The position numbers were made by a program, and so were the translations under genes. From Diacronema lutheri (lineage: Eukaryota; Haptophyta; Pavlovophyceae; Pavlovales; Pavlovaceae), in the NCBI GenBank assembly GCA_019448385.1, contig JAGTXO010000015.1, positions 806,001-870,000 of the forward strand: a DNA stretch of 64,000 nt. Direction: 5' to 3'. Positions 11,875 through 21,283 of this stretch are shown here, piece after piece. Position 1 is the stretch's first letter; each line of letters begins with the position of its first letter. The notes beneath the pieces were generated by a model, which saw nothing but the letters and a program-made list of their open reading frames with translations, was not told the DNA's origin and searched no databases.

Positions 11875-13205
11875 TCACAGCAATTCGCTCCACCGCGCCT
11901 TCTCAGCATCGTCGCCCGGGCTCGCGCGGCTCGGCTCCGCCGCACCCGACGCGCCAGCGGCGCCGTGCCGCCGCCTGCGAGCGACGCGCGCGCCGACGGC
12001 GAGCAGTATGGCGGCGCATGCTATCGCTCCGAGGGCGGCCGAGCCGAGCCGCGCGCGCGAGGAGGGCCCCTGTGCACTCTCCGCACGCAACAAGTCTGCA
12101 CACGCGGGAAGGGGCAGGGGAAGGGCAGGTGGGCGGGGCGGCGGTTGGGCGCGGCGAGGCAGGTGGCGTGAGCGGATGGCGATGCAACGGAACGTGGATG
12201 GGCGAGATCGAGGCCGAGCTCGCGCCTCGCGCCTCGTGACATGCGCTGCCCGGGCCGAGGGCCGGGCGGGCGGCGCGCGCGCGCGGGCGGCGTGCGGGCG
12301 CGCATGCACCCATGGAGAAGGTGAAGGGCAGTTGCGCAGTCGCGACGAGGAAGCCCGTCAGCTCGAATGGGCCGTGCGCCTCGGCCGTGTCGATCTGAGC
12401 GAGGCGCGAAGCGAGGACCGCGTAAGGCGGGCAGGGCGCGGGTCGCGCGTGCTTGGTGGCGCCAACCATCAACGCCACCCTTCAGGATGGCTGGTGCGAG
12501 CGCTCGCCGCTACGCCTCCAGTCGTCGCGGCAGCAGCCCGCGCGTGCGTGCCCACCTGCATGCGCGCGCTCGCGCTGCCGCCGCCGCGCGCGCGCTTGCG
12601 CATCGGCGCAGGCTCCTCACCATGTACTTGATGTGCATCGACGTGAGCTGCAGCCGCAACTCCGAGTCGCCCGGGTCGAGGTAGCCGCGCACATCGATGT
12701 CGCCGGTCATGCCGGCGAGATTGAGGTTGTGACCGAGGACGTGCGCGTTGCCCGTGAGCGCGCGCATCCGCACCGTGCCCGCGAAGCACGGCCCGCCAAA
12801 GTTCTCGTCCGGGCCGCAGCTCGCAAAGCTCGCGTCAAAGTGGTGCGACTCCATTGCGCCGCGCAGGTCGGTGAGGGAGATTTTGGCGGGGCCGACCTTC
12901 ACCTCGGCATAGTCGACGAGAATCGGCTCGCTCTCGCTCGTCGAGAGCGTGAACCCCACGCTCTGCAGCGCCGACATGGACGTGGGGCACGAGCCATCAA
13001 ATGTCTGAAGGATCTTGCCTCGCACCGTCGGCTGCAGGTCGCCGCGGAGCGTCAACTCGTAGCCGTTGAGGTTGCCATGCACGACGTTGAAGCGCGACGA
13101 TTCCGCGTCGATGATCTGCCAAAGGCTGCACGCGCGCCCCTGCACCGCCGTCGCCGCCCACGCGGCGAGCAGCGCGAGCCTCGGCGTGGGAATACCCACT
13201 GCCAT
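11875..13205 (-). CDS. Secreted/type I membrane protein of unknown function
   Basis: Exons on the minus strand are 13205..12621, 12394..12310 and 12095..11875, in phases 0 and 1, giving 296 residues. The chosen ATG begins a signal peptide (MAVGIPTPRLALLAAWAATA). The ectodomain of about 210 residues is rich in beta-strand-like patterns, with Cys pairs and repeated LNLAG/LRLQLT strands. After the last splice a single membrane span (about LGAIACAAILLAVGA) is followed by an Arg-rich stop-transfer and a short cytosolic tail. The intron model is supported because every exon carries an expected topological part and the phases agree. I do not recognise the family. A lipid-binding or adhesion-type beta fold is conceivable but not shown. 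It is transcribed divergently from the SFI1-like gene. Confidence 0.65.
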
Positions 13206-13275
13206 TCCGGGTTTCGCGCCGGTTTTCTGCTCACCGTTGGGCGGATCGTTTGCGAAACAGTCGCGACCGGGAGAA
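13206..13275. promoter_or_regulatory. Bidirectional promoter, 70 bp
   Basis: Only 70 bp separate the start codons of the type I membrane protein gene (minus) and the SFI1-like gene (plus). The stretch contains TTTCGCGCCGG, which matches an E2F-type core (TTTCGCGC), and a Y-rich TTTTCTGCTCACC. The shared promoter is inferred from spacing alone. Confidence 0.4.
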
Positions 13276-16200
13276 ATGCACCACGTGCAGCCGCCCTCGT
13301 CGTCCGACGACGGCGACGACCTGACGGACTTGCCCGAGCAGCTACGTGGACTGCGCGCGCACGGCCGCGGTCTCAGCGTCTCACCCTCCGAGCCGAGTGG
13401 CCCGGCCGCGCGCGACCGCCCGAGCCGCTCGCCTGCGGCCAGCGGCGCGGCGCGCACGGCACGCGCGGTCGCGGAGCGTGCCGGCTCTCCGCCGCCGTTC
13501 CGGCACCTGCAGCCGGCGGTGGCACGCGCTGAGCATTGGCGCTCCGTCGAAGGCATCCTCACCTCCATTGAGCACGACTCGGCGGCGCTCGTCGACCGGC
13601 TCGCGTCCGAGCTGCGCGAGGAGCACGCGGACGGCGCGGACGGCGCGCGCGTCGGTGCGGACGGCACGCGCGTCGGCGCGAACGGGAGCGAGTGGCTGGG
13701 TTCGGAGCTGCGTGGCGCATACGCGAGCGGTCCATCATCGCTCAGTCCCGGCCGTCCGTCCTCCACGCCCGCGCGCTCGCGCTCGCGTTCGCCCGGCAGC
13801 CGCCCGGCCGTCGCCGACGTCGAGACGACGCTCGCGAAGCTCGACCGCGAGTGGAGCGACGCGTGGGACGATCTGGGCGCCAGTGCGGCGGGGCGATACG
13901 GCGCCATGGCGGCGCGTATGGCGGAGCTCGAGGCCGAGCTCCTCGCGCTCCGCACCCTCGCGGCGCACGGCGCGCGCATGCGCGAGCGCGTCGCGGCCGG
14001 CGGGCCAAGGCGCGCTGCACGACTCTCCGCGGCGCGCGTGCTCAGCGCGTGGCGCGGCGAGGCGTCGCGCTCGGTGCGCTCGCGCGTGCGCGCGGAGCGC
14101 GTGTTGCTTCGCCGCGCCACCGCGCGCATGGGCTCCACCCGCCGCCGCGCTTGGCTGGCGCTCGCCGGCCACGCGCGCTCGGAGCGCGGCGCTGCGGAGC
14201 GAGGCGACGTCGTCGCGCGGCGCGCGGCCGCGCGCATCGCGCACCGGACGGCGGTGCGCGTGCTGCACGGCTGGATGGGCGTGGCACGCGCGGCGCGCGC
14301 GCCGCGCGCGGCCGTCGCGCAGGCCGCGCGCCGCGTCGCACATCGCCTCCTCTGGCTCGCGCACGCCGGCTGGGTGAGCCTGGTGGCCAAAAGGCGCAAG
14401 GCGCGCGCGATGGTCGTCAAAGTGGGCAGGAAGCTGGAGGCGCGCATCGTCGCGGCGTGGCGAGGGCTGGTGGCGGCGCACAAGAGCGCGTTGGAGATGT
14501 CGACGCGCCTTCTCGCGCGCGCGCTCCGCCGCGCCACCGCCGCCGGCTGGGACGCGTGGGCCGAGTTTGCGGCCGAGCGCGCGCGTGCGGTCGGCGCCGC
14601 GCGCGGTGCGGGCGCGCGGCTGCGCCGGCGCGGCACGTGGCGCGCGCTCGCGCGCTGGGCGGAGGCGGCGGCGGCGCGCACGCGCGCGCGCCACCTCATC
14701 GGCCACGCCGCGCGCCGCACCATTCACCGCGTCGAGGGCTCCACCTTCGCCTCGTGGGCCCTTGTCGTGCGCGACGGCACACGCTTCGCGCGCGCCGCTG
14801 CCTACGTCGTGAGCAGGCTGCGCGACCGCGCGACCGCGAAGGCGCTCCACTCGTGGATCACGCTCGCCGACGAGCGCGCGCGCACCGGCCGCCTCACCGC
14901 CAAGTTTGGCGTGCGCTGGCGGAACTGGCGCGAGTGGGCGGTGTGGGCGGCGTGGGCGGCGCACGTGGAGACGCTGCGCTCCGCGCGCAAGGAGGCGGCG
15001 ACGCGATTTGTGCGCGCAGCGCGGCGCGAGACGGCGGGCCGGTTGGATGCATGGCGTGAGTTTGTCGGCCAGCAGCGCGCGCTCCGTCGGATGCTCGCGC
15101 GCGTCGTACACCGCATCGCCGCGCGCGCGCTCGGCGCGTGGGCCGGGCAGGCGTCGCGCGCAGCGCACGCGCGCGGCGCCGCGAGCCGGCAGGGCGTGCG
15201 CGTGCTCGCGCGCATGCGCCAGCAGCTCGAGTCGCGCGTCTTCTCCGCGCTCAGGGCATTCGTCGCGCACGAGCGCCGCTCGCGGCTGATCGGCGCGCGG
15301 GCGGCGGTGCGCGCGCCGCGCCGGGGCCGCGCGCACCCCGCACACCGCACACCGCACACCGCACCCGCACCGCACACCGCACACCGCACACCGCACACCG
15401 CACACCGCACACCGCACACCGCACACCGCACACCGCACACCACACCGCACACCGCACACCGCACACCGCACACCGCACACCGCACACCGCACACCGCACA
15501 CCGCACACCGCACACCGCACACCGCACCCCGCACCCCGCACACCGCACACCGCACACCGCACACCGCACACCGCACACCGCACACCGCACACCGCACACC
15601 GCACACCGCACACCGCACACCGCACCCGGCTCGCGGCCCGCGGCTCGCGTGCGCCGCTCTGCGCGCGCGCGCGCGCGTGCGCTCAGCCGCACGCATCGCG
15701 CGCCCTGCCGTCCGCAGGCGCGCTGGCGCTTCCGTTTTCTTGGTACGGTCCTGCGCGGCTGGGCGGCCTCGAAGGTGGCGCGTCGCGCGCGAGAGGCGCG
15801 GGCGTACGCGCTCTGGCGGCGTGGCATCTTCCGGTTGTGCGGGCTGTGCGTGGCGGGGTGGGCGCAGCTCGTGCTCGCACGCAGGGAGCGGGCGGCGACG
15901 GCACAGCAGGTGAGTGGGGCGCGTGTGGTCGCGCGCAGTCCCGGCCCCGTTGGCACCTCGCACTGCCTTCCGCGCGCGCCGCGCGTGGCTGACGCTTCGC
16001 CGTGCCCGCTTCGCCGTGCCGCTTCGCCGTGCCGCTTCGCAGCTGTTTGTGCGCGCGCTGACTGGCAACGTGGCGGCCGTGCTCAGCGGCTGGCGCGCCG
16101 CTGTGCTCGCCGCGCAGCACGGACGCACGAGCTGGTGCGAAGCGCAGGGGGCGCGGCATGCCCACCGGCCCCGCGCGCCGGCCCAGTCGCGCGTGCCCAC

Positions 16201-17161
16201 CACCCATCGGCCAATAGCGTGCGATCGGGCTCGGGTCTCGAGGCGTGCGGCCGCGCACGCCGGCCAGTCGCTCGCGCACCGCGGCGTCGCGCTGAGCGCG
16301 GCGTGCGCGTGCGGTGCGCCCCTCGCCTCCCCCTTCCGGCGGGCGCGCAGGATTGCGCTGCTGGGGCGCATCACGATCAGCTGGCGCGCGTACGCGCACG
16401 GCAGGCGCGAGGCGCGGGCGCAGCGCCGACTGTATGCGAGGCTGCTTGATGAGGGAGCGCGCGCACTGCCCGTCGGCGCGCTCGCCGGCGCGCCCGGCGC
16501 ACTTGAGACACGCCTGCGCGCCGAGGCACGCTACGCCTCGCCACCGCGCTCGGCCGAGCAAGGCGCGCAGCTCGAGCGTAGCCTCGCGGCCGTCCTCACC
16601 GCCGCGCGCGCCAGGCGCGGCAGCGCGCGCGACAGCGAGGACGACGGCGCGCTCGTGCGGGAGAGGTGGTTCGGCTCCGATGCCGACAGCGAGGGCATCA
16701 CGCGGCACGAGCGCGCGCGCGCGCGCGCGGGCAGCGCGGGCAGCCCCCACCCCACGGTGTCAGCCGCCGTGTCAGCCGCCGACGCGACCAGAGGCGCGCG
16801 GCGGCGCGCGGGGGGCAGCAGGGGCAGCACGCCGGCGACGGCGCCGTCGCGAATGGCGGGCGCGTCACACGCGTCGCGCGTGGCGGCGCCGCTGCGCGCG
16901 AGCGGGCTGCTGCGCGGCGATGACGAGGCGGACGAGGGCGAAGACGAGGCCGAAACGTACGCAAAGCCGAAGCGCGCGTGGGCGCCCGCTCCGCGCGAGC
17001 GCCTCGCGTCGGACAGCGACGAGAGCGCGCGCGCGCAGCCGGCGCTGCGGCCGTCGCCCCCCGGTGCCGCGACGACGCCGGCGGCTGCACGCGGCGTCGC
17101 GCGGTTCGGCAGGGCAGGAGACCGGTCGTCTGACGAGGAGCACCCAACGGCGGTCGTCTGA
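13276..17161 (+). CDS. SFI1-like protein with centrin-binding Trp repeats
   Basis: Exons are 13276..15306, 15718..15909, 16043..16134 and 16351..17161, in phases 0, 0 and 2, giving about 1041 residues. After an acidic/Ser-rich N-terminus there are at least a dozen units of about 30-35 residues in a basic helical setting, with the pattern A..L..W (for example RVLHGWMGVAR, RALARWAEAAA, ALHSWITLAD, VLRGWAASKV). This is the arrangement of SFI1 repeats, each of which binds one centrin in centrosomes and basal bodies. Each splice joins repeats with correct spacing. The C-terminal tail is acidic and Arg/Ser-rich. The stop codon lies inside the first unit of a 28-bp tandem array, so the last residues (SSDEEHPTAVV) come from repeat DNA. 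Confidence 0.75.
15332..15627 (+). repeat. (CGCACAC)n microsatellite inside an SFI1-like intron
   Basis: About 40 imperfect copies of a 7-bp unit fill the intron 15307-15717. As 7 x 3 = 21 the array stays open in all frames and can be misread as a His/Thr/Pro-rich peptide on one strand and a Cys/Val/Arg peptide on the other. The unit is C/A-rich on the sense strand. Confidence 0.9.
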
Positions 17162-17292
17162 CGAGGAGCACCCAACGGCGGTCGTCTGACGAGGAGCACC
17201 CAACGGCGGTCGTCTGACGAGGAGCACCCAACGGCGGTCGTCTGACGAGGAGCACCCAACGGCGGTCGTCTGACGAGGAGCACCCAACGGCG
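17125..17292 (+). repeat. 28-bp tandem repeat, six exact copies
   Basis: The unit GTCGTCTGACGAGGAGCACC followed by CAACGGCG is repeated six times without spacers. The first copy supplies the end of the SFI1-like reading frame. As 28 is not a multiple of three, later copies are read in other frames and stop. Exact identity points to recent expansion. Confidence 0.95.
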
Positions 17293-17978
17293 CGATGAGC
17301 GGCTTGGGCGGCTCGCGCGGGAGCCTAGGAGGGCGACTCAGCGGTGCCGCGCGCAGCCGCGCGTCGGCCGCTCGAGCGCCACCTGTTCAAGTCACCTGGA
17401 CGCAGTGCGCTCGTTCGTCGCCGAGAGCGCGCGGCAGTCGGAGGGGAAGGAGAAGACGCGGGCGCGGTTGGCGAAATGGGAGAAGCAGAATGCGGCGCTG
17501 ACGTGCTGGCTTGCTGACAGAGACCGGCCATGCGCCTCCGTCGAGCCGACCCAACCTCTGATCCGACCTCCTGTAGCCCGTCGCGGCGCGATCGCTCGGC
17601 ATCGGCGCCGCCCCGCGTGAGCGGTCGCACCCCAAACGATCACGCGGCGTTCACGGTCCTGAAGCCAGGCGCCTGCAGGTCTGTCGTGCCGTGCGAGGAG
17701 TGCCGCAAGCACACCATGTGCGACGTCTACTTCCTCGCCTCGAGGACAGCGAGGGCAAGAGCGACGCGCTGCTCGCTGGGGCGACGGCTGCCGATGCACG
17801 CAGGCAAGGCGTCAGTGTCGGACAGCACGGTGCAGGGGGCAGGATGCGCTGCTCGCTGTTCTGCGCCACGCGTTCGAGCCGGTGGCATGCCTGCAAAGCC
17901 CGCGCCATGCGCACCGCTGCCTCAGTCGTGTGCAGTGCTCGCAATCGGAGACGTGCATCACGCTCATCCGCCGCATGG
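17293..17978. other. Intergenic stretch with part of the Sel1 duplication
   Basis: No intact gene is seen in these 686 bp. The distal part, from about 17793 onward, is nearly identical to 19583 onward and so belongs to the 1.79-kb duplication that carries the Sel1/MYND genes. It forms their common 3' flank. Short open frames (for example at 17405, with a charged helical peptide) have no family resemblance that I can name. Confidence 0.45.
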
Positions 17979-19343
17979 TCAGCCAACGGCGCGATCTGCG
18001 TCCGACCCACCCTCGCCCGCGCTGGCAGAGGCAGCGTCCTCCGCGGCGAAGCGCCGGCATCCTGCCTTGTGCACGGGCCACATGCGCTGCACGCACTCGG
18101 CGCCGCAAAACTTGGCCACGCGGCACTTGCTGCACACCTTGAGCTTCTTGGTCTGGCCGCAGCCGATGCAGCACGCACGCACAACCTCGCGCTTGCCTGC
18201 GTGCTTGCCAAGCAGCGCGAGCGCAGCATCGCTTAGAGCCGTGTCCTCGCGCTGCTCGGCGGCGCGCGCGAGGAGAAGCGCGCCCTCGCGCTGCTGCGTG
18301 GGCTCGCCACCAGCGCCAGGGTCGACGTTGACGAGCATCTCGCCGAGGCAAACTGTGGCCCTCATGTGCCTTTGAGCGGTGGCGAGGCGGTAGAGGCGCA
18401 CGGCCTCCGCCCGGTCCTGCGGCACGCCCTCGCCCATATCATAGCAGACGCCCAAGTTGAACTGCGCGTCGGCATGCTTCTGCTCGGCGGCGAGGCGGTA
18501 GAGGCGCACGGCCTCCGTCTGGTCCTGCGGCACGCCCTCGCCCTTACGGTAGCAGATGCCCAGGTTGAACTGCGCGTCGGCATATGTCTGCTCGGCGGCG
18601 AGGCGGAAGAGGCGCGCGGCCTCCGCCCAGTCCTGCGGCACGCCCTCGCCCCTATGGTAGCAGATGCCCAGGTTGAACTGCGCGCCGGCATGCTTCTGCT
18701 CGGCGGCGAGGCGGAAGAGGCGCGCGGCCTCCGCCCAGTCCTGCGGCACGCCCTCGCCCCTATGGTAGCAGACACCCAGGCTGAACTGTGCGCCGGCATG
18801 CTTCTGCTCGGCGGCGAGGCGGTAGAGGCGCGCGGCCTCCGCCTGGTCCTGCGGCACGCCCTCGCCCAAATCATAGCAGACGCCCAGGTGGAACTGCGCG
18901 TCGGCAAGCTTCTGCTCTGAGGCGAGGCGCAAGAGGCGCGCGGCCTCCGCCTGGTCCTGCGGCACGCCCTCGCCCTTACGGTAGCAGACGCCCAGGCTGA
19001 ACTGCGCGCCGGCAAGCTTCTGCTCGGCGGCGAGGCGGAAGGGGCGCGCGGCCTCCGCCCAGTCCTGCGGCACGCCCTCGCCCCTACGGTAGCAGACGCC
19101 CAGGCTAAACTGCGCGCCGGCATGCTGCTGCTTGGCGGCGAGACGGTAGAGGCGCACGGCCTCCGCCCAGTCCTGCGGCACACCCTCGCCTCTTTGGTAG
19201 CAAACGCCCAGGCTGAACTGCGCGTCGGCATTCTTCTTCTCGGCGGCGAGGCGGTAGAGGCGCGCGGCCTTCGCCTGGTCCTGCGGCACACCCCTGCCTC
19301 GCACGGGGCGGTTGAACAGCGCCTCCGATTTCGCCCTCTCCAT
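17979..19343 (-). CDS. Sel1-repeat protein with C-terminal MYND zinc finger, copy 1
   Basis: A single exon of 454 residues starts MERAKSEALF. Nine Sel1-type repeats of exactly 36 residues follow (consensus GEGVPQDxAEAxRLYRLAAEQ, then AQFNLGVCY). A helical spacer leads to a MYND zinc finger near residues 388-428 with Cys pairs CIGC, CSKC, CGAEC and terminal HKAGC. Sel1 repeats form alpha-solenoid scaffolds; MYND fingers bind short Pro-rich peptides, often PxLxP. This combination is common in algae and their viruses, and its role here is unknown, probably protein-protein adaptation. The gene is a tandem duplicate of 19769-21133; the MYND and flank are almost identical while individual repeats differ, suggesting exchange of units. 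Confidence 0.9.
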   Translation of the reverse strand: MERAKSEALFNRPVRGRGVPQDQAKAARLYRLAAEKKNADAQFSLGVCYQRGEGVPQDWAEAVRLYRLAAKQQHAGAQFSLGVCYRRGEGVPQDWAEAARPFRLAAEQKLAGAQFSLGVCYRKGEGVPQDQAEAARLLRLASEQKLADAQFHLGVCYDLGEGVPQDQAEAARLYRLAAEQKHAGAQFSLGVCYHRGEGVPQDWAEAARLFRLAAEQKHAGAQFNLGICYHRGEGVPQDWAEAARLFRLAAEQTYADAQFNLGICYRKGEGVPQDQTEAVRLYRLAAEQKHADAQFNLGVCYDMGEGVPQDRAEAVRLYRLATAQRHMRATVCLGEMLVNVDPGAGGEPTQQREGALLLARAAEQREDTALSDAALALLGKHAGKREVVRACCIGCGQTKKLKVCSKCRVAKFCGAECVQRMWPVHKAGCRRFAAEDAASASAGEGGSDADRAVG

Positions 19344-19768
19344 CCGAGGCTCGAAAGCTACATCGAAGAATGATGGAGGGTTTGCTCGTTTTCGCAGTGC
19401 CCCTCGCCAAAACGGGCAAGGGCGACGCGCTGCTCGCAGAGGCGACGGCTGCCGTCAGCGAGCGAGCCGCTCCGCGCCAACCTCGTCTGTCGGCTGCTGG
19501 CGGCTGCGCCGGGGTCCAAGGACAAGGACGACGCCAGCAAGACCGCTGCGCTGCTTGAGTTCGCGTCGACGCAGCTCAAGCAGATGCACGCAGGCAAGGC
19601 GTCAGTGTCGGACAGCACGGTGCAGGGGGCAGGATGCGCTGCTCGCTGTTCTGCGCCACGCGTTCGAGCCGGTGGCATGCCTGCAAAGCCCGCGCCATGC
19701 GCACCGCTGCCTCAGTCGCGTGCAGTGCTCGCAATCGGAGACGTGCATCACGCTCATCCCCCGCATGG
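19344..19768. other. Intergenic remnant between the two Sel1/MYND genes
   Basis: There are 425 bp without an intact gene. On the plus strand, about 19400-19620 reads as helical peptide pieces (DALLAEATAAV, LLEFASTQLKQMHAGKA) that change frame partway. It looks like a degraded coding fragment of unknown origin. The distal half (from about 19583) is the duplicated 3' flank also seen at 17793 onward. Confidence 0.35.
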
Positions 19769-21133
19769 TCAGCCAACGGCGCGATCTGCGTCCGACCCAC
19801 CCTCGCCCGCGCTGGCAGAGGCAGCGTCCTCCGCGGCGAAGCGCCGGCATCCTGCCTTGTGCACGGGCCACATGCGCTGCACGCACTCGGCGCCGCAAAA
19901 CTTGGCCACGCGGCACTTGCTGCACACCTTGAGCTTCTTGGTCTGGCCGCAGCCGATGCAGCACGCACGCACAACCTCGCGCTTGCCTGCGTGCTCGCCA
20001 AGCAGCGCGAGCGCAGCATCGCTTAGAGCCGTGTCCTTGCGCTGCTCGGCGGCGCGCGCGAGGAGAAGCGCGCCCTCGCGCTGCTGCGCGGGCTCGCCAC
20101 CAGCGCCAGGGTCGACGTTGACGAGCATCTCGCCGAGGCAAACTGTGGCCCTCACGTGCCTTTGAGCGGTGGCGAGGCGGTAGAGGCGCACGGCCTCCGC
20201 CCGGTCCTGCGGCACGCCCTCGCCCATAATATAGCAACCGCCCAGGTTGAACTGCGCGTCGGCATGGTTCTGCTCGGCGGCGAGGCGGTAGAGGCGCACG
20301 GCCTCCGCCTGGTCCTGCGGCACGCCCACGCCGCTGTCGTAGCAAATGCCCAGGTTGAACTGCGCGTCGGCATGCTTCTGCTCGGCGGCGAGGCGGAAGA
20401 GGCGCGCGGCCTCTGCCCAGTCCTGCGGCACGCCCTCGCCCCTATGGTAGCAGATGCCCAGGTGGAAGTGCGCGTTGGCATGCTTCTGCTCGGCGGCGAG
20501 GCGGTAGAGGCGCACGGCCTCCGCCCAGTCCTGCGGCACGCCCTCGCCCCTATGGTAGCAGATGCCCAGGTGGAACTGCGCGTCGGCATGCTTCTGCTCG
20601 GCGGCGAGGCGGTAGAGGCGCACGGCCTCCGCCTGGTCCTGCGGCACGCCCTCGCCCCTGTCATAGCAACTGCCCAGGCTGAACTGCGCGGAGGCATGCT
20701 TCTGCTCGGCGGCGAGGCGGAAGAGGCGCGCGGCCTCCGACCAGTCCTGCGGCACGCCCTCGCCCACACAGTAGCAGACGCCCAGGCTGAACTGCGCGTC
20801 GGTGTGCTTCTGCTCGGCGGCGAGGCGGTAGAGGCGCGCGGCCTCCGCCTGGTCCTGCGGCACGCCCTCGCCCCTACCGTAGCAGATGCCCAGGCTGAAC
20901 TGCGCGTCGGCGTGCTTTTGCTCGGCGGCGAGGCGGAAAAGGCGCGCGGCCTCCGCCCGGTCCTGCGGCACACCCTCGCCTCTTTGGTAGCAAACGCCCA
21001 GGCTGAACTGCGCGTCGGCATTCTTCTTCTCGGCGGCGAGGCAATAGAGGCGCGCGGCCTTCGCCTGGTCCTGCGGCACGCCCCTGCCTCGCACGGGGCG
21101 GTGGAACAGCGCCTCCGATTTCGCCCTCTCCAT
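19769..21133 (-). CDS. Sel1-repeat protein with C-terminal MYND zinc finger, copy 2
   Basis: It has the same length (454), start and architecture as copy 1: nine 36-residue Sel1 units, then the helical spacer and the MYND finger (CIGC, CSKC, CGAEC, HKAGC). Differences cluster in the variable concave positions of the repeats (for example TVADAQ/ASAQ variants and one GVGVPQD unit), while the MYND domain is unchanged. That pattern suggests diverging partners on the solenoid with a constant MYND ligand (inference). The upstream 150 bp to the Mpv17-like gene are AT-richer and probably hold both promoters. Confidence 0.9.
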   Translation of the reverse strand: MERAKSEALFHRPVRGRGVPQDQAKAARLYCLAAEKKNADAQFSLGVCYQRGEGVPQDRAEAARLFRLAAEQKHADAQFSLGICYGRGEGVPQDQAEAARLYRLAAEQKHTDAQFSLGVCYCVGEGVPQDWSEAARLFRLAAEQKHASAQFSLGSCYDRGEGVPQDQAEAVRLYRLAAEQKHADAQFHLGICYHRGEGVPQDWAEAVRLYRLAAEQKHANAHFHLGICYHRGEGVPQDWAEAARLFRLAAEQKHADAQFNLGICYDSGVGVPQDQAEAVRLYRLAAEQNHADAQFNLGGCYIMGEGVPQDRAEAVRLYRLATAQRHVRATVCLGEMLVNVDPGAGGEPAQQREGALLLARAAEQRKDTALSDAALALLGEHAGKREVVRACCIGCGQTKKLKVCSKCRVAKFCGAECVQRMWPVHKAGCRRFAAEDAASASAGEGGSDADRAVG

Positions 21134-21283
21134 CCCCTACCCCAGCAAGTAGCAACCCACGTCGTGACGTACCCAAACCGTGATGAATTAACGACTAATG
21201 AGGCTAATGAGGCTAGTGTGGCAATCAATGGGGCCGTTCCCGCCAAAAAAATCGAAGTTGTGATCCTTCTAGAGGACTTCAAG

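Larger units (their letters stand above)
17793..21133 (-). repeat. Tandem duplication of about 1.79 kb (Sel1/MYND genes)
   Basis: Sequence 17793-19343 matches 19583-21133 at a constant offset of 1790 bp in the same orientation, covering the 3' flank, the MYND region, the repeat array and the start codon. Both arrays keep nine units, so net length is unchanged even though the repeats have diverged from each other. Confidence 0.9.

Noticed and set aside
12510-14723. 737-residue minus-strand frame spanning two genes
   Set aside because: Only its distal part (from 13205) is a real exon. The rest is antisense to the SFI1-like exon and lacks an ATG-supported, domain-bearing protein.
15332-15627. 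His/Thr/Pro-rich protein repeat in the SFI1-like protein
   Set aside because: It lies in an intron by phase and acceptor signals; the peptide is only the reading of a 7-bp microsatellite.
13735-16374. Very long open frame on the minus strand opposite the SFI1-like gene
   Set aside because: It is a shadow of GC-rich codon use; the translation is Arg/Ala-rich with microsatellite peptide and no domain, while the plus strand has ordered Trp repeats and consistent splice phases.
17125-17292. Regular 28-bp repeats resembling a CRISPR array
   Set aside because: Units are directly adjacent with no spacers, in a eukaryotic gene-dense region without cas genes. It is a plain minisatellite.
17405-17620. 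Small charged peptide downstream of the 28-bp array as an extra SFI1-like exon
   Set aside because: It has no Trp repeat, the phase does not connect convincingly, and the upstream frame already ends at 17161.
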